Below the pieces are notes generated by a model that was not told the origin of the DNA, did not search any database, and worked only from the letters and a program-made list of their open reading frames with translations. Positions 18,732 through 27,324 of a DNA stretch of 64,000 nt are shown here, piece after piece (position 1 is the stretch's first letter; each line of letters starts with the position of its first letter). Source of the DNA: JAHEZL01 sp964406465 (lineage in GTDB: Bacteria; Bacteroidota; Bacteroidia; Flavobacteriales_C; GCA-002722245); the NCBI GenBank assembly GCA_964406465.1, contig CAYORT010000010.1, positions 1 to 64,000 on the forward strand. The letters run 5' to 3'. The translations under genes were made by a program, and so were the position numbers.

Positions 18732-20597
18732 ATGGAACAAAAAAATAGAAAGTCGTTCATTACAGCGTGGTTTATCGTTTTTGCCATTTTGTTGGCCCAC
18801 ACCTTTAATCCAAGAACTACCGATGGCCATTATAAAAGAGAATTGACTTTCGATACCTTCTCGTACTATTTGTATTTGCCCGCTACCTTCATTTACGATG
18901 ATGTGGCCATGACCAATCAAGATACCCTGAGAAGTTTATTTAAAAAGTATGAGCCATCCCCAACCTTCTACCAGATTTATCAAATTGAAAATGGTAATTG
19001 GACTCCCAACTATACCTGCGGATTTGCTATAGTTTGGTCGCCTTTCTTTTTTATCGGACATACATGGGCGAGTCTTTCCGATTATTATCCAGAGGACGGA
19101 TTGTCTTATCCTTACCAATTTTGCATTGGAATGGGTACATTGTTGCTTACCCTCTTTGGAATATTTTTCATTAGAAAGATATTGCTGAAATTTTTTAGCG
19201 ATGGTGTTAGTGCTATCACCATGCTTTTTTTGGTGCTGGGCACCAATTATTTTCATGAGGCATTCGATGATTATTTGCAGCCCCATGCTTTATTGTTTAC
19301 AGGCTATTCCATGTTGTTGTATTACACCATTCAGTGGCACGAAACCTTTCAAAGAAAATATGCCATTTACAGCGGTTTCTTAATGGGTATCATGATTTTA
19401 TTGCGTCCTAGTGAAATTCTTTGTGTCTTCATTCCTCTCTTGTGGAACGTATACAGCAAAGAATCTTTGATGTTGAAAATTCAAAATGTTAAGCAACATT
19501 TGTCGCATGTGTTCTTCGCTGCAGGCGCTGCCTTTTTGGTGGTTGTTCCGCAGTTGATTTACTATAAGGTAGTAACAGGAGATTTCATCTTCTTTAGTTA
19601 CCAAAGAACAGAAGGATTTGATTTTGCTCATCCTCACATTTGGAATAGTTTGTTTAGCTTCAAAAAAAGCTGGTTTGTTTATACACCAATCATCATCTTC
19701 CCACTAATTGGTATCGCTCTATTAAGAAAGAGAAAAAAAGAAGTGTTTTACGCTATCGCCGTTTTCACTGTATTGAACTTTTACTTGCTTTGCTCTTGGG
19801 CTGCATGGTGGAATGGAGGAAGTTTTGGTATGCGTTATTTCGCCGAATCGTACGCTGTTTTAGCATTGCCTTTTGCACTTATCATTCAAGCCTTCAACAA
19901 TAGTAAAGCATGGTTTAAATATTCAATGTACACGATTTTGGTTTTACTTTCTTCATTAAATCTTTTTCAAACGTGGCAATATGTAAACTGGATTATTCCT
20001 GCCGATAGAATGAACTGGGCCTACTACAAAAGAATTTGGTTGAAAACTGAAGTGACCGATGAAGACCGCTCATACATGGAGGTTGAGCGCAATATAGGTG
20101 AAACCGAATCATTTGAAAATGAAAAAGATTACAATAGAAGAACCATAGGTTTTTTCAATTTCGAAACCATCAATTCTGATGTGATTGATTTGAATCGCTG
20201 CGATACTTTTGCTTTAACAAAACCATATTCATTTAGATACGGACCCAACGATGAGTGGGGCCCTAACTTTTCTATTGCTTACGAAGATTTGGTGAAGCCC
20301 GATAAAGATCATGCTTGGGTGCGCGTGAGTTTAGATTATTTTGCTGGTGCCGATATTAAAGACAATCCGGCCAGCCTTGTTATCAATATGCCTCACGGTA
20401 AATATTTGCTCAAATACAGAGCTTTCGATTTAGAGAAATTCCCTTTTAAACCCAATGAATGGAACCATGTTGTATTTAATTATATGACTCCATTCCCTTA
20501 CATGGAAACCGACAAAATTGAAATTTATTTGTGGCATCGTGGAAAGAAAAATTTCTTCATCGATAACTTGCACATTGAAGCTTTTGACAAAAAATAG
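18732..20597 (+). CDS. GT-C-like membrane glycosyltransferase with beta-sandwich tail
   Basis: The 621-residue protein has about eleven helices (residues 12-425) with a first periplasmic loop containing RTTDGHYKRELTFDTFSYYLYLP, resembling GT39/PMT-like Bacteroidota proteins that use polyprenyl-linked sugars. The C-terminal 150 residues are soluble and end in IEIYLWHRGKKNFFIDNLHI, the closing motif shared with the small anchored proteins downstream. It starts 3 nt after the GtrB-like gene. The enzyme role is inferred from fold and context. Confidence 0.72.
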   Translation: MEQKNRKSFITAWFIVFAILLAHTFNPRTTDGHYKRELTFDTFSYYLYLPATFIYDDVAMTNQDTLRSLFKKYEPSPTFYQIYQIENGNWTPNYTCGFAIVWSPFFFIGHTWASLSDYYPEDGLSYPYQFCIGMGTLLLTLFGIFFIRKILLKFFSDGVSAITMLFLVLGTNYFHEAFDDYLQPHALLFTGYSMLLYYTIQWHETFQRKYAIYSGFLMGIMILLRPSEILCVFIPLLWNVYSKESLMLKIQNVKQHLSHVFFAAGAAFLVVVPQLIYYKVVTGDFIFFSYQRTEGFDFAHPHIWNSLFSFKKSWFVYTPIIIFPLIGIALLRKRKKEVFYAIAVFTVLNFYLLCSWAAWWNGGSFGMRYFAESYAVLALPFALIIQAFNNSKAWFKYSMYTILVLLSSLNLFQTWQYVNWIIPADRMNWAYYKRIWLKTEVTDEDRSYMEVERNIGETESFENEKDYNRRTIGFFNFETINSDVIDLNRCDTFALTKPYSFRYGPNDEWGPNFSIAYEDLVKPDKDHAWVRVSLDYFAGADIKDNPASLVINMPHGKYLLKYRAFDLEKFPFKPNEWNHVVFNYMTPFPYMETDKIEIYLWHRGKKNFFIDNLHIEAFDKK

Positions 20598-20608
20598 AAT
20601 TGACAATC

Positions 20609-21193
20609 ATGAAGGATAAAATCATAAAATTACTTCCCTATATCGCAGTTGCTGTAATTGTTTTGTACGCGGCCATTAAGTATGATGCGGTGAACAAGGG
20701 ATTAGTAGAACCCGATGAAGAGCTTTCAAATGAGCCTAAAGAAGAAATTCTATTAAGCCTAAAAGCCAATTTTGAAGAAGAAGGGAAAATCGGATTTGTA
20801 CCGAGTGATTCCATTAAGTTTGAGGGAAATAAAGCTGCGTTTATTGGTAAAGATAATTTGTACGGACCAACCTTTGAAAGCGATTCTTTGCCCCTTTTCA
20901 AAAAAACAAAAAGGGTGGAAGTAAGCTTTATGTTGCGTTCGTCATTAATTATAAAAGATGCATTGGTGGTTATCTCCTTCGAGAATGATAAAGGCAATGT
21001 GATTTATGAAAGTGCAGGGATGACCGACGGATTTAAAATTAACGAGTGGGTGCACATCAAAAATAAATTTAATATCAAAAGCGAATTGCTTCAAAAAGAA
21101 CAGAAAATTAAGTTCAAAGCATACATCATGAACTCGAAGGGAGAGCAATTGTATATTGATAATTATGAAGTAAACTTATTTGGGTTTAAATAA
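20609..21193 (+). CDS. Membrane-anchored beta-sandwich protein of the polysaccharide locus (copy 1)
   Basis: The ATG at 20609 is chosen over a TTG three codons upstream because it leads straight into the anchor helix (about 10-25). The product (194 residues) has one N-terminal helix and a periplasmic domain. It contains FEEEGKIGF, YGPTFESDSLPLF and a closing IMNSKGEQLYIDNYEV. The gene at 22332 encodes a clear paralogue, and the two large membrane proteins of the locus carry related modules. The fold resembles jelly-roll carbohydrate-binding domains by pattern only. No known family is recognised. Confidence 0.75.
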   Translation: MKDKIIKLLPYIAVAVIVLYAAIKYDAVNKGLVEPDEELSNEPKEEILLSLKANFEEEGKIGFVPSDSIKFEGNKAAFIGKDNLYGPTFESDSLPLFKKTKRVEVSFMLRSSLIIKDALVVISFENDKGNVIYESAGMTDGFKINEWVHIKNKFNIKSELLQKEQKIKFKAYIMNSKGEQLYIDNYEVNLFGFK

Positions 21194-21202
21194 CATTGGT
21201 TC

Positions 21203-22330
21203 ATGAAAATTGCAGTATCAACCCGCCTATTTATTCCCGAAAAAAGAGATGGCATTGGTACGTTTACCAAAGAGGTTTTTCAGTATTTATCGCATAAATA
21301 TCAAGAGCACGAATTCCATTTTATTTTCGATAGAACTCCTTCTCCAAGCATTCAGTTTTCAAAAAATGTAGTAGTGCATGTTGTTGGTCCGCCAACCCGC
21401 CACTATTCTCTTACCTACTTGTGGTACAACATTTCGGTATCTCAGTTGTTGAAAAAGATTCAACCCGATTTTTTTATCTCTCCCGATGGCGTGACTCCAA
21501 TACTATCGAAGGTGCCTTGTATCCCCGTTTTGCACGATTTGGCTTTTGAAGTGCGCAAGCAAGATTTACCGTTTTTGGTTCGTACTTTCTTGCATAAAAC
21601 TTTATCGGCATCGGCAAAAAGAGCTATTCGAGTAGCTACGGTTTCTACCAATTCAAAAAAAGATATTGAGCAGTACTACAAGGTTCCAAGCGATAAAATT
21701 GATATTATATACAGTGGCATTAGCAATCATTTTGCTCCCATTTCTGCGGAAGAACAAAAGGCAATTCGCGCTAAATTCACTCAAAATCAAGATTACTTTT
21801 TGTTTGTAGGTACGGTGCTTCCGCGCAAGAACTTGCTTAATTTGTTAAAGGCTTTCGACCTCTTTAAGAAGGAAAGTTCTGCGCCCATGAAATTTGTGGT
21901 GGTAGGTAATGTGTGGCTTTGGGATAAGGATTTAGAAAACACATACAACAACATGCAATTTAAAAATGATGTTGTTTTAACGGGTAGGTTGAGCGATAAA
22001 GAAGTGGCCAACTTGTACGCTTCCTGCTTTGCGGTGACTTATGTTTCGCATTATGAAGGTTTTGGATTGCCAGTGTTGGAGGCGTTTAATTCGGGGGTGC
22101 CTTTAATTACGGCGTCAACTTCTTGTTTACCCGAAATTGCAGGAGATGCCGCCCTGTTTGCCAATCCGTCTTCCCCGCAGGAAATAGCAGATAGAATGTT
22201 GCAACTTTGCAACCAGACTGGCTTACGCGATGCATTGGTAGAGAAAGGTACGGCTAGAAAAAATAAATTTACTTGGCAAGACACCGCCGAATTGTTGTGG
22301 AATTGTGTGTTAACGGCAAATAAAAAATAG
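21203..22330 (+). CDS. Family 4 glycosyltransferase
   Basis: The 375-residue GT-B enzyme has an N-terminal acceptor domain starting MKIAVSTRLFIPEKRDGIGTF (first 20 residues are typical of GT4), a central VGTVLPRKNLLNLLKAF and the C-terminal donor site SHYEGFGLPVLEAFNSGVPLI with the EX7E-type motif, followed by SCLPEIAGDAALF. It is a retaining, cytoplasmic transferase likely to add a sugar to the lipid-linked repeat unit. It lies between the two paralogous beta-sandwich genes and ends 1 nt before the second. Confidence 0.92.
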   Translation: MKIAVSTRLFIPEKRDGIGTFTKEVFQYLSHKYQEHEFHFIFDRTPSPSIQFSKNVVVHVVGPPTRHYSLTYLWYNISVSQLLKKIQPDFFISPDGVTPILSKVPCIPVLHDLAFEVRKQDLPFLVRTFLHKTLSASAKRAIRVATVSTNSKKDIEQYYKVPSDKIDIIYSGISNHFAPISAEEQKAIRAKFTQNQDYFLFVGTVLPRKNLLNLLKAFDLFKKESSAPMKFVVVGNVWLWDKDLENTYNNMQFKNDVVLTGRLSDKEVANLYASCFAVTYVSHYEGFGLPVLEAFNSGVPLITASTSCLPEIAGDAALFANPSSPQEIADRMLQLCNQTGLRDALVEKGTARKNKFTWQDTAELLWNCVLTANKK

Positions 22331-22331
22331 C

Positions 22332-22937
22332 ATGAAGAAAATTGATTTCAATACCATTAAAGGTTCGGCTCCTGTTTTAGTTGCTTTGGCAGTCTTGGTT
22401 TTTTTATGGATTAAATTTGAAACTGCCAAGAAAGAAGAAGTTGCTATTGTGAAAGATGAGACAGAGGTCACACAAAGAAAGAATATTGTTGAGCGACTTC
22501 GTTTTAGCGAGAATTTTGAAGGAGGTTCTAAAATCGGATTCACACCCAATACCGAATTTCAATATGAAGGAAAAACTTCAGCTTATATGGGTAAAGATTA
22601 TGTTTATGGTCCCACTTTTATTTGTGATTCTACGCAGCTCATCAAATCATTAGACGATGCCGAAATTTCTTTTTTGATTTTTACAAAAGAGCCTATCGAT
22701 AATATGCGTTTAGGATTTTCAATTGGTGATAAAAAAGAGAATTTTATGTACGAAGCACCCTTAGTGGAAACTATAGAAGCAACGAATGTTTGGGTGAAAA
22801 GAACGGTGATTTTGCCCATCGATAAGAAGATGATTTCGCAAAAAAATGTTCCGCTGGAATTGAGAGTGTATTTGATTAATGAAGGAAAAGAATTTTATAT
22901 AGATAAATTCAGCGTGAAATTAAATTCAAAGAAATAG
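22332..22937 (+). CDS. Membrane-anchored beta-sandwich protein of the polysaccharide locus (copy 2)
   Basis: The 201-residue protein has an N-terminal helix (about 12-28) and a periplasmic domain. It aligns along its length with the protein at 20609: FEGGSKIGF, GKDYVYGPTFICDS and VYLINEGKEFYIDKFSV match FEEEGKIGF, GKDNLYGPTFESDS and AYIMNSKGEQLYIDNYEV. It directly abuts rnhB. Function is unknown; a role in binding or presenting the nascent glycan is a guess from context. Confidence 0.75.
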   Translation: MKKIDFNTIKGSAPVLVALAVLVFLWIKFETAKKEEVAIVKDETEVTQRKNIVERLRFSENFEGGSKIGFTPNTEFQYEGKTSAYMGKDYVYGPTFICDSTQLIKSLDDAEISFLIFTKEPIDNMRLGFSIGDKKENFMYEAPLVETIEATNVWVKRTVILPIDKKMISQKNVPLELRVYLINEGKEFYIDKFSVKLNSKK

Positions 22938-23540
22938 ATGTTAAAGTCTTTTCATACAAAGAATATGGTGGAAGCCGGCTGTGATGAGGCGGGGAGAGGG
23001 TGTTTGTCGGGACCAGTATTTGCCGCTTCAGTGATTTTGCCACCGAAGTATAAGAACAAGATGCTTGATGATTCGAAGAAACTAAATGAAAAAAAACGTT
23101 TGTTGCTTCGCGAAGAAATAATACGAGATGCGTTAAGTTATGCTGTTGGAGTAGTTTCTCATACTGAAATTGACGAGATAAATATTTTAAATGCATCATT
23201 TTTAGCCATGCATAGGGCAGTGGATGGTTTAACGCAAAAACCAGAGTTGCTTTTGATTGATGGTAATCGTTTCAAGAAGTATCAAGATATTCCACATCAT
23301 TGCATCATAAAGGGTGATGGTAAATTCATGAGTATAGCAGCAGCTTCAATTTTAGCTAAAACCTATCGCGACGACTTCATGGAGAAGATTGATGAAGAAT
23401 ACCCAGGCTATGGATGGAAAGTGAACAAAGGTTACCCTACCATGGCGCATCGCAAAGCAATAAGGGAGCTAGGAGCTAGTCCTTACCACCGCATGAGCTT
23501 TGCTTTATTGCCCTTGGCCGAACAACTGTCGCTTTTTTAG
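22938..23540 (+). CDS. rnhB: Ribonuclease HII
   Basis: RNase HII removes ribonucleotides from DNA-RNA hybrids and misincorporated sites. The 200-residue protein is of usual length. Active-site residues D16 and E17 are in GCDEAGRG, D108 in LLIDGN, and D127 in KGDGKFMSIAAASILAK. The start codon immediately follows the stop of the preceding polysaccharide gene, so it may be co-transcribed with that arm. Confidence 0.96.
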   Translation: MLKSFHTKNMVEAGCDEAGRGCLSGPVFAASVILPPKYKNKMLDDSKKLNEKKRLLLREEIIRDALSYAVGVVSHTEIDEINILNASFLAMHRAVDGLTQKPELLLIDGNRFKKYQDIPHHCIIKGDGKFMSIAAASILAKTYRDDFMEKIDEEYPGYGWKVNKGYPTMAHRKAIRELGASPYHRMSFALLPLAEQLSLF

Positions 23541-23579
23541 TCTAATTAAAATGTAATACTTTAGTAAAAACAATAACCT

Positions 23580-24395
23580 ATGCTTGTCTCCCAATTTTTC
23601 GATTTGTTACTTCAAGAGTTAGAGGAAAATCCTAGCTTACGTGGTTACTATCGTTTTTTGAATGAGCCGAGTAAGGCTAAATTTATCTTTCGCAAAAGAT
23701 ATTATATTCAACGTTTAGAGTACATTGCCAATAATGTGACTAAAGAAAATTCAATGATTTGGGATTGCGGTTGTGGCTATGGTACAACAGCTATTTTTTT
23801 AGCGCTTAATGGACATACAGTGTACGGAAATACTTTAGAGTATTACTTCGAACAGATTCCAACTCGACTTAAATTTTGGAGTAAATACGGAGATTTATCT
23901 AAGTTGAAATTGGATTACAAAAATCATTTCGATATCAAAGAAAAGTCGCTTTACGACTATGTTATCGCTCAAGATACTTTACATCATTTAGAGCCTATTC
24001 ATGAAGCATTGGATATCATCAATGAAAGTATGAAGCAAGGTGGAGAATTGATTGCCATTGAAGAAAATGGAAAGAATATTTTCAACAGAACTAAAAATTA
24101 TTTGAGAAGAGGCAATAAGCGAATCATTGAAATTTACGATGAACGTTTGCAAAGAAACATATTGATTGGTGATGAAAATACAAGGCCATTAAAAGAATGG
24201 CAACCGTTGTTGGCGCAAAGTAATTTGCACTTGCAGCAGGAGTCGGTAGAATATGTGCGCTTGTATTTGCCTATATCCTATAAGCTGTCTAGCGAAGAAG
24301 CATTAGATAAGAAAGAAAAAGAGAAGTGGAAAACCAATGCTTTCTTGAGAAAATATTTCTATTTCGGTACTAATTTTGTCGCAGTGAAGAAGTAA
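23580..24395 (+). CDS. SAM-dependent methyltransferase (class I)
   Basis: The 271-residue protein has the class I motif I WDCGCGYGTTAIFLA near residue 61, and downstream DYVIAQDTLHHLEPIHEAL and KQGGELIAIEENGKN, in the order of the Rossmann-fold methyltransferases. The N-terminal 55 residues are helical. The substrate is not evident. It is separated from rnhB by 39 nt. Confidence 0.82.
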   Translation: MLVSQFFDLLLQELEENPSLRGYYRFLNEPSKAKFIFRKRYYIQRLEYIANNVTKENSMIWDCGCGYGTTAIFLALNGHTVYGNTLEYYFEQIPTRLKFWSKYGDLSKLKLDYKNHFDIKEKSLYDYVIAQDTLHHLEPIHEALDIINESMKQGGELIAIEENGKNIFNRTKNYLRRGNKRIIEIYDERLQRNILIGDENTRPLKEWQPLLAQSNLHLQQESVEYVRLYLPISYKLSSEEALDKKEKEKWKTNAFLRKYFYFGTNFVAVKK

Positions 24396-24507
24396 TTCAT
24401 CTTTTGATTTCTCCTTTTTAACCGCCATTTTGTTTATAAGTATTGATTTTGTGTGCTTGAATCTCCTTGAAGGTAAAATACCTTTGCTCATTCATTGATT
24501 GGATTTT

Positions 24508-27252
24508 ATGTTGAAAAAAATAGTAATACTACTTATTGTTGTTTTGTTGATTGGTGGTGGTGTTGTGGCGTATTTAATGTACGATAAAGCTGAGGCGGCC
24601 GAACATGAGGTGCAACTCACATTGAATGCTATTCCGGAAAATGCAGGTTTGATTATTCGAGCAAGCAATCCTTTTGAGAAATGGACACAGTTGAAGGGCA
24701 AAGGTGAATATTGGAATGATTTAAAAGGAATACCTGCCTTCGCTAAACTTGATAGTCAGATCAACTATTTCCAAAAAGAATTTGCTGCCAATCCGAAACT
24801 TCGTGCTCTTGTACAAAATGAGCCAGCCTTCCTTTCGCTTCATATGGCGGGATTGCACGAATGCAATGTGTTGTTTAGTTTTTCATGCAAAGATGCGTCG
24901 GTGGTGAATGAATTTCAAAAGATGATGAATAGGGGCGACAGCAGCATCAAGTCTTCTACACGCACCTACGATGAAGTGGCTATTTATCAGAATTCGCAAG
25001 CCAATGGTGGTAAGCAATTTTCTTTGGCTTTAACCAATGGTATTTTGGTGGTAAGCGAAAGTATGATTTTGGTGGAAGATGCTATTCGTTCTATCAAACA
25101 CGGTTCTCCTTTGCTGCTGAATACTTCTTTTATGAAGGTTTTTAAATCGGCCGACCCAAGTGCCGATGCCAATATTTTCATCAATTTTAAAAGGTTGCCC
25201 GACATGCTTTCTCTGGTGGTGAATCAGTTGTTTGCAAAAGAGCTTAAAATGTTCTCGGGTTTTGGTAGCTGGAGCGAAAGTGATTTGCGCATTAAGCCAG
25301 AAGGTTTGGCTTTTACTGGTATGGCGTATGAGCCAGATAGCGTGAATTCTTACTTAAAGCTGTTTGCCGATCAAACACCTCAAAAAATAAATGTCACTAA
25401 TTTTTTACCCGATAACACCGCCTTTTTCTTGTATTACGGCATTGATGATTTCGATAAATTTAGCAAAGGCTATAGAAATTATTTAGCCGGTACTAAGAGT
25501 TTGTTTGACTATGAGAAAACTTTGGCAACGCTTTCGGCATCCACCAACATTGATATTGAAGAAGATATTTTTTCTTGGTTAGGCAAGGAAGTTTGTTTGG
25601 CTTATGCACAATCTAACTCAGAAGATTTTAAACAAAATGCATATTTGATTTTGCGTACCAATGATATGGAGGCGGCCGATGCGAAGTTGAAAGAAATACA
25701 ATCGAAAAGTAATCCGGCAGCAGAAATTATTGAGTTTCAGAAATACAAAATTGAGAATTTAGGATTGAGCGATTTCTTTCCCAAAATTTTTGGAAACTTG
25801 GCTTCTTCGGTGACCAACTCTTTTTATGTTGAAATTGATGAGTATGTTGTTTTTGCTAATGAAGCAGGAGCCCTGAAGCATTTTATCAATTCATATATGG
25901 GCGGAAAAATATTGGCCAAAAATGCCAACTTCATTCAGTTTATGGAGCAGTTTTCTGAGAATACCAACATGATGACTTACTTCAATTTTAAAAGAAGTAA
26001 TAATTTATGGAAAACATTTTCTACTCCAGAAATGTACTCGGAGATGGAAGCTTATGTAGATACCATCGCTAAGTTTGAATCTTTCGGCTATCAATTTAAC
26101 GTGAACGGAAATTTTTTCACTACCAATGCTTTCTTGAAATACAATCCTAAAAAAGATATGAAGTCTTCGGGCTTTGTAGAAACTTTACTCGATAGTACTT
26201 TCTCTTTCCGTCCGCAAGTGGTAATCAATCATTTAACGAAAGAGAAAGAAATTATTTTACAAGACGATGCCAATAATTTATACCTCATGAATAAGGGTGG
26301 TGAGATTTTGTGGAAGCGCAGTGTAGATTCGAAAGTTTTGGGTGAAATCCATCAAGTAGATTGCTACAAAAATGGTAAGCTTCAATACTTGTTTAATACA
26401 GCCAGCAAGTTGTATTTGGTAGATAGAAATGGAGGTGATGTGAAAGGATTCCCTGTAGATTTACCAAATAAGGCAAGTGCAGGTATTAGTGTGATGGATT
26501 ACGAAAATACCAAGTCTTACAGAATCATGATTCCTTGCGCAAATGGTAAGGTGTTGAACTACGATATTTCTGGATCGCAGGTGAAAGGTTTCGAGTTCTC
26601 GGGAATGCCAGCAGAAATTAGAACTCCGCTTACCCACATGGCTTTCGATAAGAAAGATTATATAGTGGTGGTAGATATTCAAGGCAACATCAAAGTGATG
26701 GGTAGAAAAGGTGAGGAGAAAGTGAAAATTAAAGGAAAGGTACCTAAATCGAAAATGAATGATTTTGTGATTTTAAAGGGCAAAACATTTGAGAAATCGG
26801 CAGTGGTAAATACCGACAATAGCGGAACAATGCACATCTTGTATTTTGATGGTACATCTCAAAAGATTGCTTTCAAAAGCAGCGACGCCAACCACCGATG
26901 GTTCTTGTTTGATGTGAATCATGATGGCGCCGAAGATGTTGTTTATTTAGATAACAATACCATTGAAGCTTACCAGATGAATAAATCGGAATTGTTCACT
27001 TTAGAGACAGGCGATGCCGAAGTGAGAAACAAGCTGTATTTTGATATGTTACCTAAAGAAACGTTTAGAATGGGCTTTGCCGATTATGGTAAAAATAAAT
27101 TGTTCTTAAGCGACAATACAGGTACCATCATAGATGGATTCCCTATCGACGCCTCTTCTCCTTATTTGATTGAGGATATAGACGGCGATGGCAGCAGCGA
27201 AATCATTGTGGGTGACAATCTAGGTAATATCTATTTTTACCCTTTACAATAA
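24508..27252 (+). CDS. DUF3352-like membrane-anchored protein with C-terminal propeller-like repeats
   Basis: The ATG at 24508 is preferred to a TTG three codons upstream, since it precedes the anchor helix (about 5-24). The 914-residue product has a mostly alpha/beta central region (30-560) containing NFLPDNTAFFLYYGIDDFDKF, similar to Bacteroidota DUF3352 proteins. The C-terminal 350 residues contain repeated short beta units such as LYLMNKGGEILWKR, LYLVDRNGGDVKGFPV, GKVLNYDISGSQVKGF and NTGTIIDGFPI, which suggest a PQQ/FG-GAP-type propeller. One DVNHDGAEDVVYLD and one DIDGDGSSEIIVGD unit look Ca2+-binding. The protein faces the periplasm. Function is unknown. Confidence 0.72.
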   Translation: MLKKIVILLIVVLLIGGGVVAYLMYDKAEAAEHEVQLTLNAIPENAGLIIRASNPFEKWTQLKGKGEYWNDLKGIPAFAKLDSQINYFQKEFAANPKLRALVQNEPAFLSLHMAGLHECNVLFSFSCKDASVVNEFQKMMNRGDSSIKSSTRTYDEVAIYQNSQANGGKQFSLALTNGILVVSESMILVEDAIRSIKHGSPLLLNTSFMKVFKSADPSADANIFINFKRLPDMLSLVVNQLFAKELKMFSGFGSWSESDLRIKPEGLAFTGMAYEPDSVNSYLKLFADQTPQKINVTNFLPDNTAFFLYYGIDDFDKFSKGYRNYLAGTKSLFDYEKTLATLSASTNIDIEEDIFSWLGKEVCLAYAQSNSEDFKQNAYLILRTNDMEAADAKLKEIQSKSNPAAEIIEFQKYKIENLGLSDFFPKIFGNLASSVTNSFYVEIDEYVVFANEAGALKHFINSYMGGKILAKNANFIQFMEQFSENTNMMTYFNFKRSNNLWKTFSTPEMYSEMEAYVDTIAKFESFGYQFNVNGNFFTTNAFLKYNPKKDMKSSGFVETLLDSTFSFRPQVVINHLTKEKEIILQDDANNLYLMNKGGEILWKRSVDSKVLGEIHQVDCYKNGKLQYLFNTASKLYLVDRNGGDVKGFPVDLPNKASAGISVMDYENTKSYRIMIPCANGKVLNYDISGSQVKGFEFSGMPAEIRTPLTHMAFDKKDYIVVVDIQGNIKVMGRKGEEKVKIKGKVPKSKMNDFVILKGKTFEKSAVVNTDNSGTMHILYFDGTSQKIAFKSSDANHRWFLFDVNHDGAEDVVYLDNNTIEAYQMNKSELFTLETGDAEVRNKLYFDMLPKETFRMGFADYGKNKLFLSDNTGTIIDGFPIDASSPYLIEDIDGDGSSEIIVGDNLGNIYFYPLQ

Positions 27253-27324
27253 AGGAAACAGCAAAGTATAACCTTTTGCTTTTTCCTGCCGTAGGAGGTG
27301 AAGTCTGTTCACAAAATCCTTTTT

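Noticed and set aside
27292..27300. TAGGAGGTG, a perfect Shine-Dalgarno-like sequence
   Set aside because: No start codon lies at the right distance; the lipoprotein signal starts 25 nt further on, and such sequences are rarely used in this group.
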